DNA of 49,102 nucleotides from Gammaproteobacteria bacterium (lineage in GTDB: Bacteria > Pseudomonadota > Gammaproteobacteria > UBA6429 > Thiohalophilaceae), in the NCBI GenBank assembly GCA_023135195.1, contig JAGLTQ010000030.1:1-49102 (forward strand), in the 5' to 3' direction. The notes beneath the pieces were generated by a model that was not told the DNA's origin, did not search any database, and saw only the letters and a program-made list of their open reading frames with translations. Made by a program: the position numbers and the translations under genes. Of the stretch, positions 8,675 through 16,162 are shown piece after piece. Position 1 is the stretch's first letter; every line of letters begins with the position of its first letter.

Positions 8675-10162
8675 TTAAGGTAAGTTGATCAGACGACGTA
8701 TCGATGGCATGAGGTCACTGGCAAGTAAACCTCGCTCCCCCGCACCTTTCGCGGCAGCATCCCCTGCAGCGGAATGTAAGTACACACCCACTTTAGCTGC
8801 TTCAGCCAAAGAAAAACCTTGTGCTAACAGGCTTACAATTATTCCTGTCAGAACATCTCCCATACCGCCACTTGCCATGCCGGGATTTCCTTGATCACAT
8901 AAATAAGTAGTGCCTTCAGAATAAACTAAACTGCCGTTTCCTTTTAATACAACCGTCGCACCAAATTTTTCAGCCAGTTGTTTCACGGCACTGAAGCGAT
9001 TTGCCTGAACTTCCTCAACTGAGATATCCAGCAAGCGGGCGGCTTCACCCGGATGGGGGGTTAAGATCCAGTTATCATGTTGCAGGGGTTCAATGGCTAA
9101 CATATTGAGCCCATCTGCATCGACTACTAGTGGTTTTTTACTATTAATTGCAGCGGTAAATAATGTGGCAGCCCATTCACTTTGTCCTAAACCCGTGCCA
9201 ATCGCAATAACGCTAGATTTCTCAATAAGGAATTTAATTTCACTTTCCCGCTCAGCTGGATAACTCATGATTTCTGGTCGAACACTGCTAATCACGGAAG
9301 CATGCGCATAACGCGTGGCTAAACTCACTAAACCTGCCCCCGTTCTTAATGCCGCTTCACACGTTAAACGAGCCGCACCACTCATACCAATATCACCACC
9401 AATCACAAGTACATGGCCGTATAAACCTTTATGCGACGCTTTAATACGCTTTTCAAATAAAGGTGAAGGGATATTCAGACGCTTTACTGAAGAAGAAACT
9501 TTGTGAGCAACACCAGAAGGAATTTGTAAATCATCAAAAATAAGCTCACCACAACAATCCGGCCCTTTAGCGGTTAATAAGCCCTGATTTAAGCCGATGA
9601 AAGATACTGTTACATCAGCCATCACCACATCACCTTCAACACTTCCTGTATCGGCCAGCAATCCCGAAGGAATGTCCAATGATAATATCGGAGTACCATG
9701 CTGATTTATTGCGCTAATGGCATATTCCGCATCACCGCTAATAGCCCCTTTTAAACCAGTACCAAAAATAGCATCTACCACTAAATCGGCTAAAGGTAAC
9801 TTTCCGTTACCGTAAACCTGAGTATTAACACCGCAACCTTCTAATCGTTGTTTTGCTGCCAGTGCATCACCTTTGATTTTATTACTATCACCAACAACCA
9901 GAACTTCAACCTGATGCCCTTGTTCATAAGCTAAACGTGCGACAACAAAGCCATCACCCGCATTGTTTCCTGTGCCACAAACAATGCAGAGTATTTTTGC
10001 GTCGGGCCAGTGCTCCTTTAATAAATCAAAAGCCACCGTACCGGCACGTTCCATGAGGACGGTACCTGAGACTTCAAATTCCTCAATAGTGACCCGGTCG
10101 AGTTCGCGAGTTTGTTCTGCGGTATATAAATTGTTTGGTAGTTGCTTCATGCGCGTTATCAT
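8675..10162 (-). CDS. nnr: Nnr, bifunctional NAD(P)H-hydrate epimerase and dehydratase
   Basis: A 495-residue fusion of two repair enzymes for damaged NAD(P)H. The N-terminal YjeF epimerase domain (about 1-215) carries GTGNNAGDGFVVARL and the VDAIFGTGL motif. The C-terminal ribokinase-like dehydratase domain (about 235-490) carries GLYGHVLVIGG, TPHPGEAARLL and the NPGMASGGMGDVLTG ADP-binding loop. Two start codons are possible, ATG at 10162 and ATG at 10150 (four codons later). Neither has a clear ribosome site. The first lies only 7 bp from the divergent queG start. tsaE follows in the same operon. Confidence 0.95.
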   Translation of the reverse strand: MITRMKQLPNNLYTAEQTRELDRVTIEEFEVSGTVLMERAGTVAFDLLKEHWPDAKILCIVCGTGNNAGDGFVVARLAYEQGHQVEVLVVGDSNKIKGDALAAKQRLEGCGVNTQVYGNGKLPLADLVVDAIFGTGLKGAISGDAEYAISAINQHGTPILSLDIPSGLLADTGSVEGDVVMADVTVSFIGLNQGLLTAKGPDCCGELIFDDLQIPSGVAHKVSSSVKRLNIPSPLFEKRIKASHKGLYGHVLVIGGDIGMSGAARLTCEAALRTGAGLVSLATRYAHASVISSVRPEIMSYPAERESEIKFLIEKSSVIAIGTGLGQSEWAATLFTAAINSKKPLVVDADGLNMLAIEPLQHDNWILTPHPGEAARLLDISVEEVQANRFSAVKQLAEKFGATVVLKGNGSLVYSEGTTYLCDQGNPGMASGGMGDVLTGIIVSLLAQGFSLAEAAKVGVYLHSAAGDAAAKGAGERGLLASDLMPSIRRLINLP

Positions 10163-10169
10163 AGCCTGT

Positions 10170-11267
10170 ATGAGTGAAATTCAGAACCAGTCCAGTTCAT
10201 ATAATGATGAACAACTTGCCACATTAGCGCAACAAATCAAAACTTGGGGCAAAGAACTGGGCTTTCAGGAAATTGCAATTGCCGATACCCGGCTAAACCA
10301 GGCCGAAGAAACATTAACAGACTGGCTTGAACAAGGCTGCCACGGTGATATGGAATGGATGGCACATCATGGTACAAAACGCACTCGTCCCGCTGAGCTT
10401 GTTACAGGCACACACCGAATTATAATTGGCCGCATGGATTACTGGCCACCCGATATTGTAAAAGCGGAATCTATTCTCGCCGATTCAGGCAAGGCCTATA
10501 TTTCTCGCTACGCTCTGGGGCGTGATTATCATAAAGTTTTACGTAAACGTTTACAGCAGCTATCAAATAAAATTGAAAATGAAATTGGTTCTTTTGGTTA
10601 TCGTGTTTTTGTCGATAGCGCACCGGTAATGGAAAAACCTCTTGCTGAAAAAGCCGGCCTGGGTTGGGTTGGTAAACACAGTAACTTATTAAACAAAGAT
10701 GCCGGCTCGTGGTTTTTTCTTGGTGAAATTTATACTGACCTGCCTTTACCTGTTGATAGCCCCGTTGAACAACACTGTGGTACTTGCCAAACCTGTATCG
10801 ATGTTTGCCCTACCAAAGCGATCACTCAACCTTATGTTGTTGATGCACGCTTGTGCATTTCATACCTCACCATTGAATTAAAAGGTGCGATACCGGTAGA
10901 GCTTCGGCCATTAATGGGGAATCGTATATATGGCTGTGATGACTGCCAGCTTTGTTGCCCATGGAATCGTTTTGCCACAGACACACCTGAAACAGACTTT
11001 ATGCCGCGACATCATTTAGATGATGTTACTTTGCTTGAACTGTTTAACTGGGATGAAGAAACCTTTCTCGCTAAAACTGAAGGCACGGCTATTAGACGAA
11101 TTGGTCATGAACGCTGGTTAAGAAATATTGCAGTGGCATTAGGTAATGCCATGATAGATAAAAAGCCAAATAAAAAGATTATTGATTCACTAAAAGAAAA
11201 GCGGAATCATGATTCCGCTATAATAAAAGAACATATCGAATGGGCATTGCTACAACATAAAGAATAA
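10170..11267 (+). CDS. queG: QueG, epoxyqueuosine reductase
   Basis: A 365-residue cobalamin-dependent iron-sulfur enzyme that reduces epoxyqueuosine to queuosine at the wobble base of tRNAs with GUN anticodons. The N-terminal domain has MEWMAHHGTKRTRPAELV and GRDYHKVLRKRLQQL, and the ferredoxin-like part has CGTCQTCIDVCPTKAI (first cluster) and CDDCQLCCPWN (second cluster). The C-terminus has the HEAT-like GHERWLRNIAVALGNA. I place the start at MSEIQ because the longer open frame runs backward through nnr. An alternative in-frame ATG at 10149 would overlap nnr. No ribosome site is visible, so the mRNA could be leaderless. It ends 4 bp from the converging gene. Confidence 0.95.
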   Translation: MSEIQNQSSSYNDEQLATLAQQIKTWGKELGFQEIAIADTRLNQAEETLTDWLEQGCHGDMEWMAHHGTKRTRPAELVTGTHRIIIGRMDYWPPDIVKAESILADSGKAYISRYALGRDYHKVLRKRLQQLSNKIENEIGSFGYRVFVDSAPVMEKPLAEKAGLGWVGKHSNLLNKDAGSWFFLGEIYTDLPLPVDSPVEQHCGTCQTCIDVCPTKAITQPYVVDARLCISYLTIELKGAIPVELRPLMGNRIYGCDDCQLCCPWNRFATDTPETDFMPRHHLDDVTLLELFNWDEETFLAKTEGTAIRRIGHERWLRNIAVALGNAMIDKKPNKKIIDSLKEKRNHDSAIIKEHIEWALLQHKE

Positions 11268-11271
11268 ATCT

Positions 11272-11511
11272 TTATGCTGTTTCATCAATAAATCGACCCA
11301 GGGTATCATTTTCAACTTGCACAACATTAGCAGTAACAGCAACTTGCGTATCAGCATCCTGTAGTTTTAGTAATGGTGCAATTGCATCCCTAACACTATC
11401 TGAACCTGTCGTTAACTTTGCTACTTCACCGGCTGCCGAACGTGCTTTATTCACACCAACCTGTAGACCGGATAAAGCAGACGTTAATGATGTTGTCATA
11501 TCTGTATTCAT
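11272..11511 (-). CDS. Small protein resembling the ends of flagellar rod/hook proteins
   Basis: A 79-residue protein starting MNTDMTTSLTSALSGLQVGV and ending AVTANVVQVENDTLGRFIDETA. The ATG at 11511 has a good GAGG ribosome site 7 nt upstream; a TTG two codons earlier is inside the spacer. The N-terminal SALSGLQ and the C-terminal helix with Val, Asn and Gln heptads look like the terminal helices of axial flagellar proteins (FlgB/FlgC/FlgE type), but the whole middle that makes rod or hook structure is absent. The resemblance is by eye and weak. No flagellar genes are nearby. It converges on queG with 4 bp between stops and may be co-transcribed with the upstream lipoprotein gene, whose stop is 24 bp away. 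Confidence 0.65.
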   Translation of the reverse strand: MNTDMTTSLTSALSGLQVGVNKARSAAGEVAKLTTGSDSVRDAIAPLLKLQDADTQVAVTANVVQVENDTLGRFIDETA

Positions 11512-11535
11512 AGCCAAACCTCGTTAATAAAAGAG

Positions 11536-12258
11536 CTAGTCCCTCTCATCTTTTCTGTCTTTCTTTTTGCGATTATTCTTTTTCTCATCGATTTGATCAT
11601 TGCCATTATTCTTGTATTTTTCTTTATTTCTATACTTATCTTTATTTCTGTAGCTGTCCTTACTATTGTATCTGTCATTATTTCTGTCGCTATCCTTGCG
11701 CTTGTATCTGTCACTATTCCTGTCGCTATCTTTGCGATTGTATCTTTCTTCCTTTCTGTAATTATCGTTACTGCGATATCTGTCACCTTTGTTACGATAT
11801 GTTTTATCCTGATACCGGTAATCTTTTTTATATCCGTTTTTATAATCACGATTGCTCTTATAATCTTTTCGATACTTATATTTTCTTTTATACTTGGTGT
11901 TTCTATATTTGTTTTTATAGTACTTATGTTTCAAATAAGGACGATCAGCTTCCATCTCAATTTCAACATAACCACGATTTAAACGACTACGTAAATAAAG
12001 GGGTAAATTGATAGAGAAGGACCAATGACCTCCATTGTCCAAATAGAAATACATGTTACGGCCGGTATCGAAATAAATATCGGCATAAGGATAATACTGA
12101 TAACGATGAAAATTGCTACGGTGTCCGTATGCCGGCGCATGAGATGGAACATGATCGTTATAAGAATAACCGCCATCTACAATGACACCACCACCGTAGT
12201 AACGGCAGCCTGAGAATAAAAATAAACTTAGCAGGGAGAGTAATGCAATTTTCTTCAT
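11536..12258 (-). CDS. Lipoprotein with a basic low-complexity repeat tail
   Basis: A 240-residue protein with a lipoprotein signal (hydrophobic core then LFSGC, Cys18). Residues about 50-110 form a small domain, YPYADIYFDTGRNMYFYL and a following LPLYLRSRLNRGYVEIEME, which I recognise as a recurring proteobacterial module of unknown role. From about residue 110 the protein is almost entirely Lys, Arg, Tyr, Asn and Asp. It includes imperfect 12-residue repeats of the type KDSDRNSDRYKR, KDSDRNNDRYNS and KDSYRNKDKYRN, ending in Lys/Asp-rich residues. The tail should be highly basic and disordered and would face the periplasm or the surface. Possible roles are binding of wall, LPS or nucleic acid; none can be assigned. 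An AAGGA lies 11 nt before the start. Confidence 0.8.
   Translation of the reverse strand: MKKIALLSLLSLFLFSGCRYYGGGVIVDGGYSYNDHVPSHAPAYGHRSNFHRYQYYPYADIYFDTGRNMYFYLDNGGHWSFSINLPLYLRSRLNRGYVEIEMEADRPYLKHKYYKNKYRNTKYKRKYKYRKDYKSNRDYKNGYKKDYRYQDKTYRNKGDRYRSNDNYRKEERYNRKDSDRNSDRYKRKDSDRNNDRYNSKDSYRNKDKYRNKEKYKNNGNDQIDEKKNNRKKKDRKDERD
11625..11745. repeat. Degenerate 36-bp tandem repeats in the lipoprotein gene
   Basis: About three consecutive 36-bp units on the plus strand share the core CTGTCGCTATC and TTGTATCTGTCA. They encode the 12-residue protein repeats of the lipoprotein tail on the minus strand. The biased composition also opens long false reading frames on the opposite strand. Confidence 0.7.
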
Positions 12259-12474
12259 AACTTTAACTATCCTTCAAATCATCTATAAACTTAATTCTGA
12301 AACACCTCTATTCACATCTCAGCGAACAGCTAGCCGTGCAATTATACTGACATATACGAACACCATTATATATCGGCGCCATCCAGTATAAATATTAGTA
12401 ATAAATGCCTTCTTTACCAATTTATACGGGGTTATTTCGCTATAATCCAATAAAATCTGCAAAATGTCGAAAAT

Positions 12475-13077
12475 ATGCCAACAAACACACAAAATATTAC
12501 TGCTGTTATTCTTGCCGGTGGACAGGGTTCCCGGCTAGGAGGTCTGGATAAAGGACTGATAAAACTCAAGAAAGTTCCGCTGGTAAAACACCTGATTGAT
12601 CGTATTCAACCACAAGTATCCGAAATTATTATTAGCGCGAATCGTAATTTAAAAAATTACAGCGACTATGGCTTTGCGGTTTATGAAGATGACATTGAAG
12701 GTTATGCCGGTCCACTCGCAGGCATCTTAAAGGCTCTGCAACATTGTGAAAACGAATGGTTACAAATAGTACCTGCTGATTGCCCCTTTATTCCTCACGA
12801 TCTTGTTCAACGTTTAAGTAAAAACAGCAAGAATAATAAAATTATTATTCCACACGATGGTAAATTCTTACATCCTACTTTTGCCTTAATTCACAAAAGT
12901 CTAACCACCTCTTTAGATAACTTTATACAACAAGGCGAACGGAAAGCCCGTGTTTGGATGCAACAGCAAACCCATTTTATTGTTGATTTTTCCGATCAAG
13001 CTGATGCATTTATTAATATAAATACCGAAGACGAACTTAAACATGCTGAACAACATTTTGAAGCATTTATGGCATAA
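12475..13077 (+). CDS. mobA: MobA, molybdenum cofactor guanylyltransferase
   Basis: A 200-residue nucleotidyltransferase that links GMP to molybdopterin to make the bis-MGD cofactor of DMSO-reductase-family enzymes. The N-terminus carries LAGGQGSRLGGLDKGLIKL, the GTP-binding loop. GPLAGILKAL and the metal-binding PADCPFIP follow. The length matches the family. The ATG has no strong ribosome site. A TATAAT at 12439-12444 could be part of its promoter. moeA follows after 46 bp, so the two probably form a cofactor operon, implying that molybdoenzymes are encoded elsewhere in the genome. Confidence 0.94.
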   Translation: MPTNTQNITAVILAGGQGSRLGGLDKGLIKLKKVPLVKHLIDRIQPQVSEIIISANRNLKNYSDYGFAVYEDDIEGYAGPLAGILKALQHCENEWLQIVPADCPFIPHDLVQRLSKNSKNNKIIIPHDGKFLHPTFALIHKSLTTSLDNFIQQGERKARVWMQQQTHFIVDFSDQADAFININTEDELKHAEQHFEAFMA

Positions 13078-13123
13078 TACCCGCTCTTCATTTTACTGAG
13101 TTTAACTAAATAGAGTTTACCCT

Positions 13124-14392
13124 ATGAACAAATCAATCCCCGTTTCTTCTGCTTGTGATAAACCACAAAAACAAACACTCTGGCTTAATGTTAATGAAGC
13201 CCTTGATCGTATGACGGGCTCAGTTAAAAAAATTCAAGAGATTGAAGTTGTTACCATTCGCGAGGCGTTAAATCGCGTATTAGCAAAAGAGGTTATCTCT
13301 ACGATAAACGTACCACCCTATGCAAACTCGGCAATGGATGGTTATGCGTTTAATTCTATTGATCTACCCTCATCCGGGGAGAATACCGTTACGCTTGTTG
13401 GCAAATCTTTTGCTGGTATTCCGTTTAAAGGTGAAGTTAAACCCGGAGAATGTATTCGTATCATGACCGGTGCACCCATGGCTGCCGGAACAGACAGCGT
13501 TGTCATGCAAGAACAGGTTCAGGTTGATGGCGATGCTATTACTATTCAAAGTGGTCACTGTAAAAATGAAAATGTTCGTCACATTGGTGAAGACATTAAA
13601 GATGGCGATGTTGTTCTAGGTAGAGGACAACACCTCTCTCCTGCTGAGCTCGGTGTACTTGCTTCATTAGGTGTTGCCGAAGTCACTGTTTATAAAAAAA
13701 TTCGTGTTGCTTTTTTCTCAACAGGTGATGAATTGCGCAATGTTGATGAAACATTAGACGAAGGCCAAATTTACGACAGTAACCGTTACACCATTTTTGG
13801 AATGTTATCTAATTTAGGTGTTGAATTAATTGACATGGGAATTATTCCCGATGATCGCCAGGCGGTTGAAGATGCCTTTATACAAGCATCTAAACAAGCA
13901 GATGCGATTATGACCTCTGGTGGTGTTTCAGTCGGCGAAGCAGACTTTGTAAAAGAAACACTTGATAAATTAGGCAAAGTCGATTTTTGGAAAATAGCAA
14001 TGAAGCCCGGCAAACCTCTTGCCTTTGGTTTTGTAAATGATGCAGTGTTTTTTGGCCTGCCCGGCAACCCTGTTTCAGTAATGGCAACCTTTTATCAATT
14101 TGCCTTACCTACAATGAAGGCCATGATGGGACTGAATGTAACAAAAGCACCCGTTGTTAAAGTTGCCTGCAAATCAGACTTACGCAAATCATCTGGCCGC
14201 ACAGATTTTCAGCGCGGTATTTTACAAATGAATGAAAAAGGTGAGCTTGTTGTTGAAAGTATTGGCATGCAAGCAAGCCATGTTTTAAGCGGCATGAGTA
14301 AAGCCAACTGTTTCATTATTTTGCCGCAAGACTGGGGCAATGTAGAAGCGGGAACATTAGTTGATGTACAACCGTTTCGTGGACTAATGTAA
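13124..14392 (+). CDS. moeA: MoeA, molybdopterin molybdenumtransferase
   Basis: A 422-residue enzyme that inserts molybdate into adenylylated molybdopterin. Conserved segments in order are PPYANSAMDGYAF, IMTGAPMAAGTDSVVMQE, FFSTGDEL, IYDSNRY, TSGGVSVGEADFVK, KIAMKPGKPLAFG and GLPGNPVSVM, followed by the C-terminal beta domain with SSGRTDFQRG. All belong to the MoeA/gephyrin family and the length is normal. It is downstream of mobA in the same direction. Its 3' end faces trxA, with a long palindrome between them that probably terminates transcription from both sides. Confidence 0.96.
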   Translation: MNKSIPVSSACDKPQKQTLWLNVNEALDRMTGSVKKIQEIEVVTIREALNRVLAKEVISTINVPPYANSAMDGYAFNSIDLPSSGENTVTLVGKSFAGIPFKGEVKPGECIRIMTGAPMAAGTDSVVMQEQVQVDGDAITIQSGHCKNENVRHIGEDIKDGDVVLGRGQHLSPAELGVLASLGVAEVTVYKKIRVAFFSTGDELRNVDETLDEGQIYDSNRYTIFGMLSNLGVELIDMGIIPDDRQAVEDAFIQASKQADAIMTSGGVSVGEADFVKETLDKLGKVDFWKIAMKPGKPLAFGFVNDAVFFGLPGNPVSVMATFYQFALPTMKAMMGLNVTKAPVVKVACKSDLRKSSGRTDFQRGILQMNEKGELVVESIGMQASHVLSGMSKANCFIILPQDWGNVEAGTLVDVQPFRGLM

Positions 14393-14403
14393 AAACATGT
14401 TTT

Positions 14404-14540
14404 GCCACGAAGGACTCCAAGAACACCAAGAAAATTCTTAAAGATAAACCACGGGGGACACGGGGAGCACGGGGTAAAAATTATTGTCCCCGGTGTACCC
14501 CGTGTCCCCCGTGATATTTTCTTGGTGTCCTTCGTGGCTA
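14404..14540. repeat. Long GC-rich palindrome, CCACGGGG family, copy 2
   Basis: Outer arms GCCACGAAGGACTCCAAGAA and CTTGGTGTCCTTCGTGGC; inner arms CGGGGGACACGGGGAGCACG and CCCCGTGTCCCCCGTG around a short AT loop. It fills the gap between the converging moeA and trxA genes and would form a very stable stem in RNA from either strand, so a role as bidirectional terminator is likely. Confidence 0.8.
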
Positions 14541-14546
14541 TATCTC

Positions 14547-14921
14547 CTAAGCTTCTGCTTTAGCTTGTTCTTCGGCAATTTGCTTATGTACTTCTGCCAT
14601 ATCTAATGCTTTAGCTTTTTCGATAACGTCTTCTAATCCTGCAGCGGGTAATGCACCGGCTTCAGAATAAAGTACAACTTGATCGCGCATAATCATGAGT
14701 GTTGGAATTGAACGGATATTCATCATGCCAGCAATTTCTTGTTCAACTTCAGTGTTAATTTTAGCAAAAACAATATCAGGGTGCTTTTCTGAAACCTCAG
14801 TAAAAACAGGACCAAATTGTTTACAAGGACCACACCATGGCGCCCAAAAATCCAGAATAACAAAGTCATTATTATCGATAGTGTCTTTAAAGTTACTGTT
14901 GTCTAAATCTACTGTTGCCAT
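14547..14921 (-). CDS. Thioredoxin-family protein with C-terminal extension
   Basis: A 124-residue thioredoxin. The active site is WCGPC (FWAPWCGPCKQF) near residues 29-36 and the cis-proline loop is SIPTLMI. The fold is complete by about residue 105. The last 20 residues are an Ala/Glu/Lys helix (DMAEVHKQIAEEQAKAEA) not found in E. coli TrxA. It would reduce protein disulfides in the cytoplasm. A GGAGG ribosome site lies 6 nt before the ATG. It stands alone between two palindromic elements. It may be a second thioredoxin and not the main TrxA, so I leave the symbol blank. Confidence 0.92.
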   Translation of the reverse strand: MATVDLDNSNFKDTIDNNDFVILDFWAPWCGPCKQFGPVFTEVSEKHPDIVFAKINTEVEQEIAGMMNIRSIPTLMIMRDQVVLYSEAGALPAAGLEDVIEKAKALDMAEVHKQIAEEQAKAEA

Positions 14922-15035
14922 GAAGGGCCTCCGTTAGAACGAAAATATAAAATAATATTAGAAAATACTTATATTTTAACTATTTAAGGATAAATATGCG
15001 AATTTCAAGAACATTTCCGGAAAACAATGACAAAT

Positions 15036-15189
15036 TTTAGCCACCAAGGACACAAAGAACACCAAGAAAAGACTAAGGATAAAACTACGGGGAACACGGG
15101 GTAGCTCGGGGGTTAAAGCAAAAGGTTTCCCCGTGACCCCAGTGTTCCCCGTGGTTCTATCTTTTCTTTTATTTTCCTTGGTGGCTAAA
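15036..15189. repeat. Long GC-rich palindrome, CCACGGGG family, copy 3
   Basis: Outer arms TTTAGCCACCAAGGA and TCCTTGGTGGCTAAA are perfectly complementary over 15 bp; inner arms ACTACGGGGAACACGGGG and CCCCAGTGTTCCCCGTGG. The right end overlaps the last codons and the stop of the Nudix gene, so the element supplies its stop codon and 3' hairpin. Confidence 0.8.
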
Positions 15190-15643
15190 ATTTCAAACTG
15201 GCTACCTGCCCCGTTTCACGAAATTTCTTATAATCATCAAGCACTTGCCTGTGATCAAAGGCTAACTCATCCGGTAAATTATCTATTTCAAAAATCGCTA
15301 AGTTTTTGGCATCATCAGCCGCTGTTGGTTCACCCATGGCTTCGGCCACATAAACTGCAGTCACAGTATGTCCGCGATCATCTCGTTCTGGGTCCGAATA
15401 CATGCCCAATAAGGCTTTCAGCGATACATCCAAACATACTTCTTCTTTTGCTTCTCGAATGGCTGCAATTTCCAGTCGCTCACCAACATCAACAAACCCA
15501 CCGGGAATGGCCCAACCATAGGGTGGATTCTTGCGTTCAATCAAAACAATGGGGCGACCCGATTTGTTGCTTAATTCAATAATTGTATCTGCGGCAATTA
15601 ACGGTGTACGCGGTCTAAAATTTGAGCTTCTGTCGTTTGGCAT
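15185..15643 (-). CDS. Nudix hydrolase
   Basis: A 152-residue protein with a complete Nudix box, [22 protein letters not shown] (shown as GX5-EX7-REXXEE), at about residues 46-68. Nudix enzymes cleave nucleoside diphosphates linked to another group; [12 protein letters not shown] at the N-terminus and the length suggest an ADP-ribose or nucleotide-sugar hydrolase, but the substrate cannot be read from the sequence. The ATG overlaps the hslR stop codon by one base (TGATG), a sign of translational coupling. The 3' end runs into a palindromic element. Confidence 0.9.
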   Translation of the reverse strand: MPNDRSSNFRPRTPLIAADTIIELSNKSGRPIVLIERKNPPYGWAIPGGFVDVGERLEIAAIREAKEEVCLDVSLKALLGMYSDPERDDRGHTVTAVYVAEAMGEPTAADDAKNLAIFEIDNLPDELAFDHRQVLDDYKKFRETGQVASLKF

Positions 15644-16083
15644 CAGTTTTCCCGATTAACATTTTTAAAACGAATAATACGTCGTCTGTCTCTTTTATCC
15701 GGCCGACGCTCAGCATGAGGGAATTGTGCAGCATTTAATTTTCGTTGCTCTGCAAGTTCTTCCCTTTTTTTAATACTCTCTTCCTGTTCGGTGTAGAGAA
15801 GTTGCGCTTCTTTTGCCGGACCACGCCTAATACTTAAACCTTGTACGGTTATCTCAAATGTAAACGGTGTTTTATGTATCGTTAGCTTATCCGCAACTTG
15901 TATCACTCGTGAAGGTTTAATACGATGACCATTATGATGAATATGCCCGCCATTAATTGCCTCAGCTGCCAGATGTCTTGTTTTATAAAAACGTGCTGCC
16001 CATAACCACTTGTCCAGTCGGGTTTTTACATCACGTCGGGGGGGGACTTGAGATTTACTTTTTGCTTTTTTGTTATTTGACAT
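15643..16083 (-). CDS. hslR: Hsp15 (HslR), S4-domain ribosome-associated heat-shock protein
   Basis: A 146-residue basic protein with an S4 RNA-binding domain at about residues 20-80 ([20 protein letters not shown], then [21 protein letters not shown]). The C-terminal third is Arg/Lys-rich and ends [20 protein letters not shown]. In E. coli Hsp15 binds 50S subunits carrying stalled nascent chains and helps recycle them. Family length and the DKWLWAARF signature fit well. The TGA stop overlaps the start of the Nudix gene. It is divergent from glcD, with about 80 bp between the start codons. Confidence 0.92.
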   Translation of the reverse strand: MSNNKKAKSKSQVPPRRDVKTRLDKWLWAARFYKTRHLAAEAINGGHIHHNGHRIKPSRVIQVADKLTIHKTPFTFEITVQGLSIRRGPAKEAQLLYTEQEESIKKREELAEQRKLNAAQFPHAERRPDKRDRRRIIRFKNVNREN

Positions 16084-16162
16084 AGTAGATGCAATTATAA
16101 ATCAACTTATCTAAATTAATGGCGATGCTGAGAATTTTATTTTCGTGCTGTATCATTAGCCT

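Noticed and set aside
9963-10169. A longer N-terminal extension of queG
   Set aside because: The open frame extends backward through nnr on the opposite strand. The added 69 residues look unlike QueG and the normal start at MSEIQ matches the family length.
11593-11982. A 129-codon open frame rich in Val, Ile and Ser on the plus strand
   Set aside because: It is the antisense of the repeat-rich lipoprotein gene. Codon bias of Lys/Arg/Asp/Tyr repeats keeps the other strand open. No ribosome site precedes it and its composition mirrors the repeats.
12025-12213. Small overlapping frames on both strands in the lipoprotein gene
   Set aside because: They have no start signals and are shadows of the biased coding sequence.
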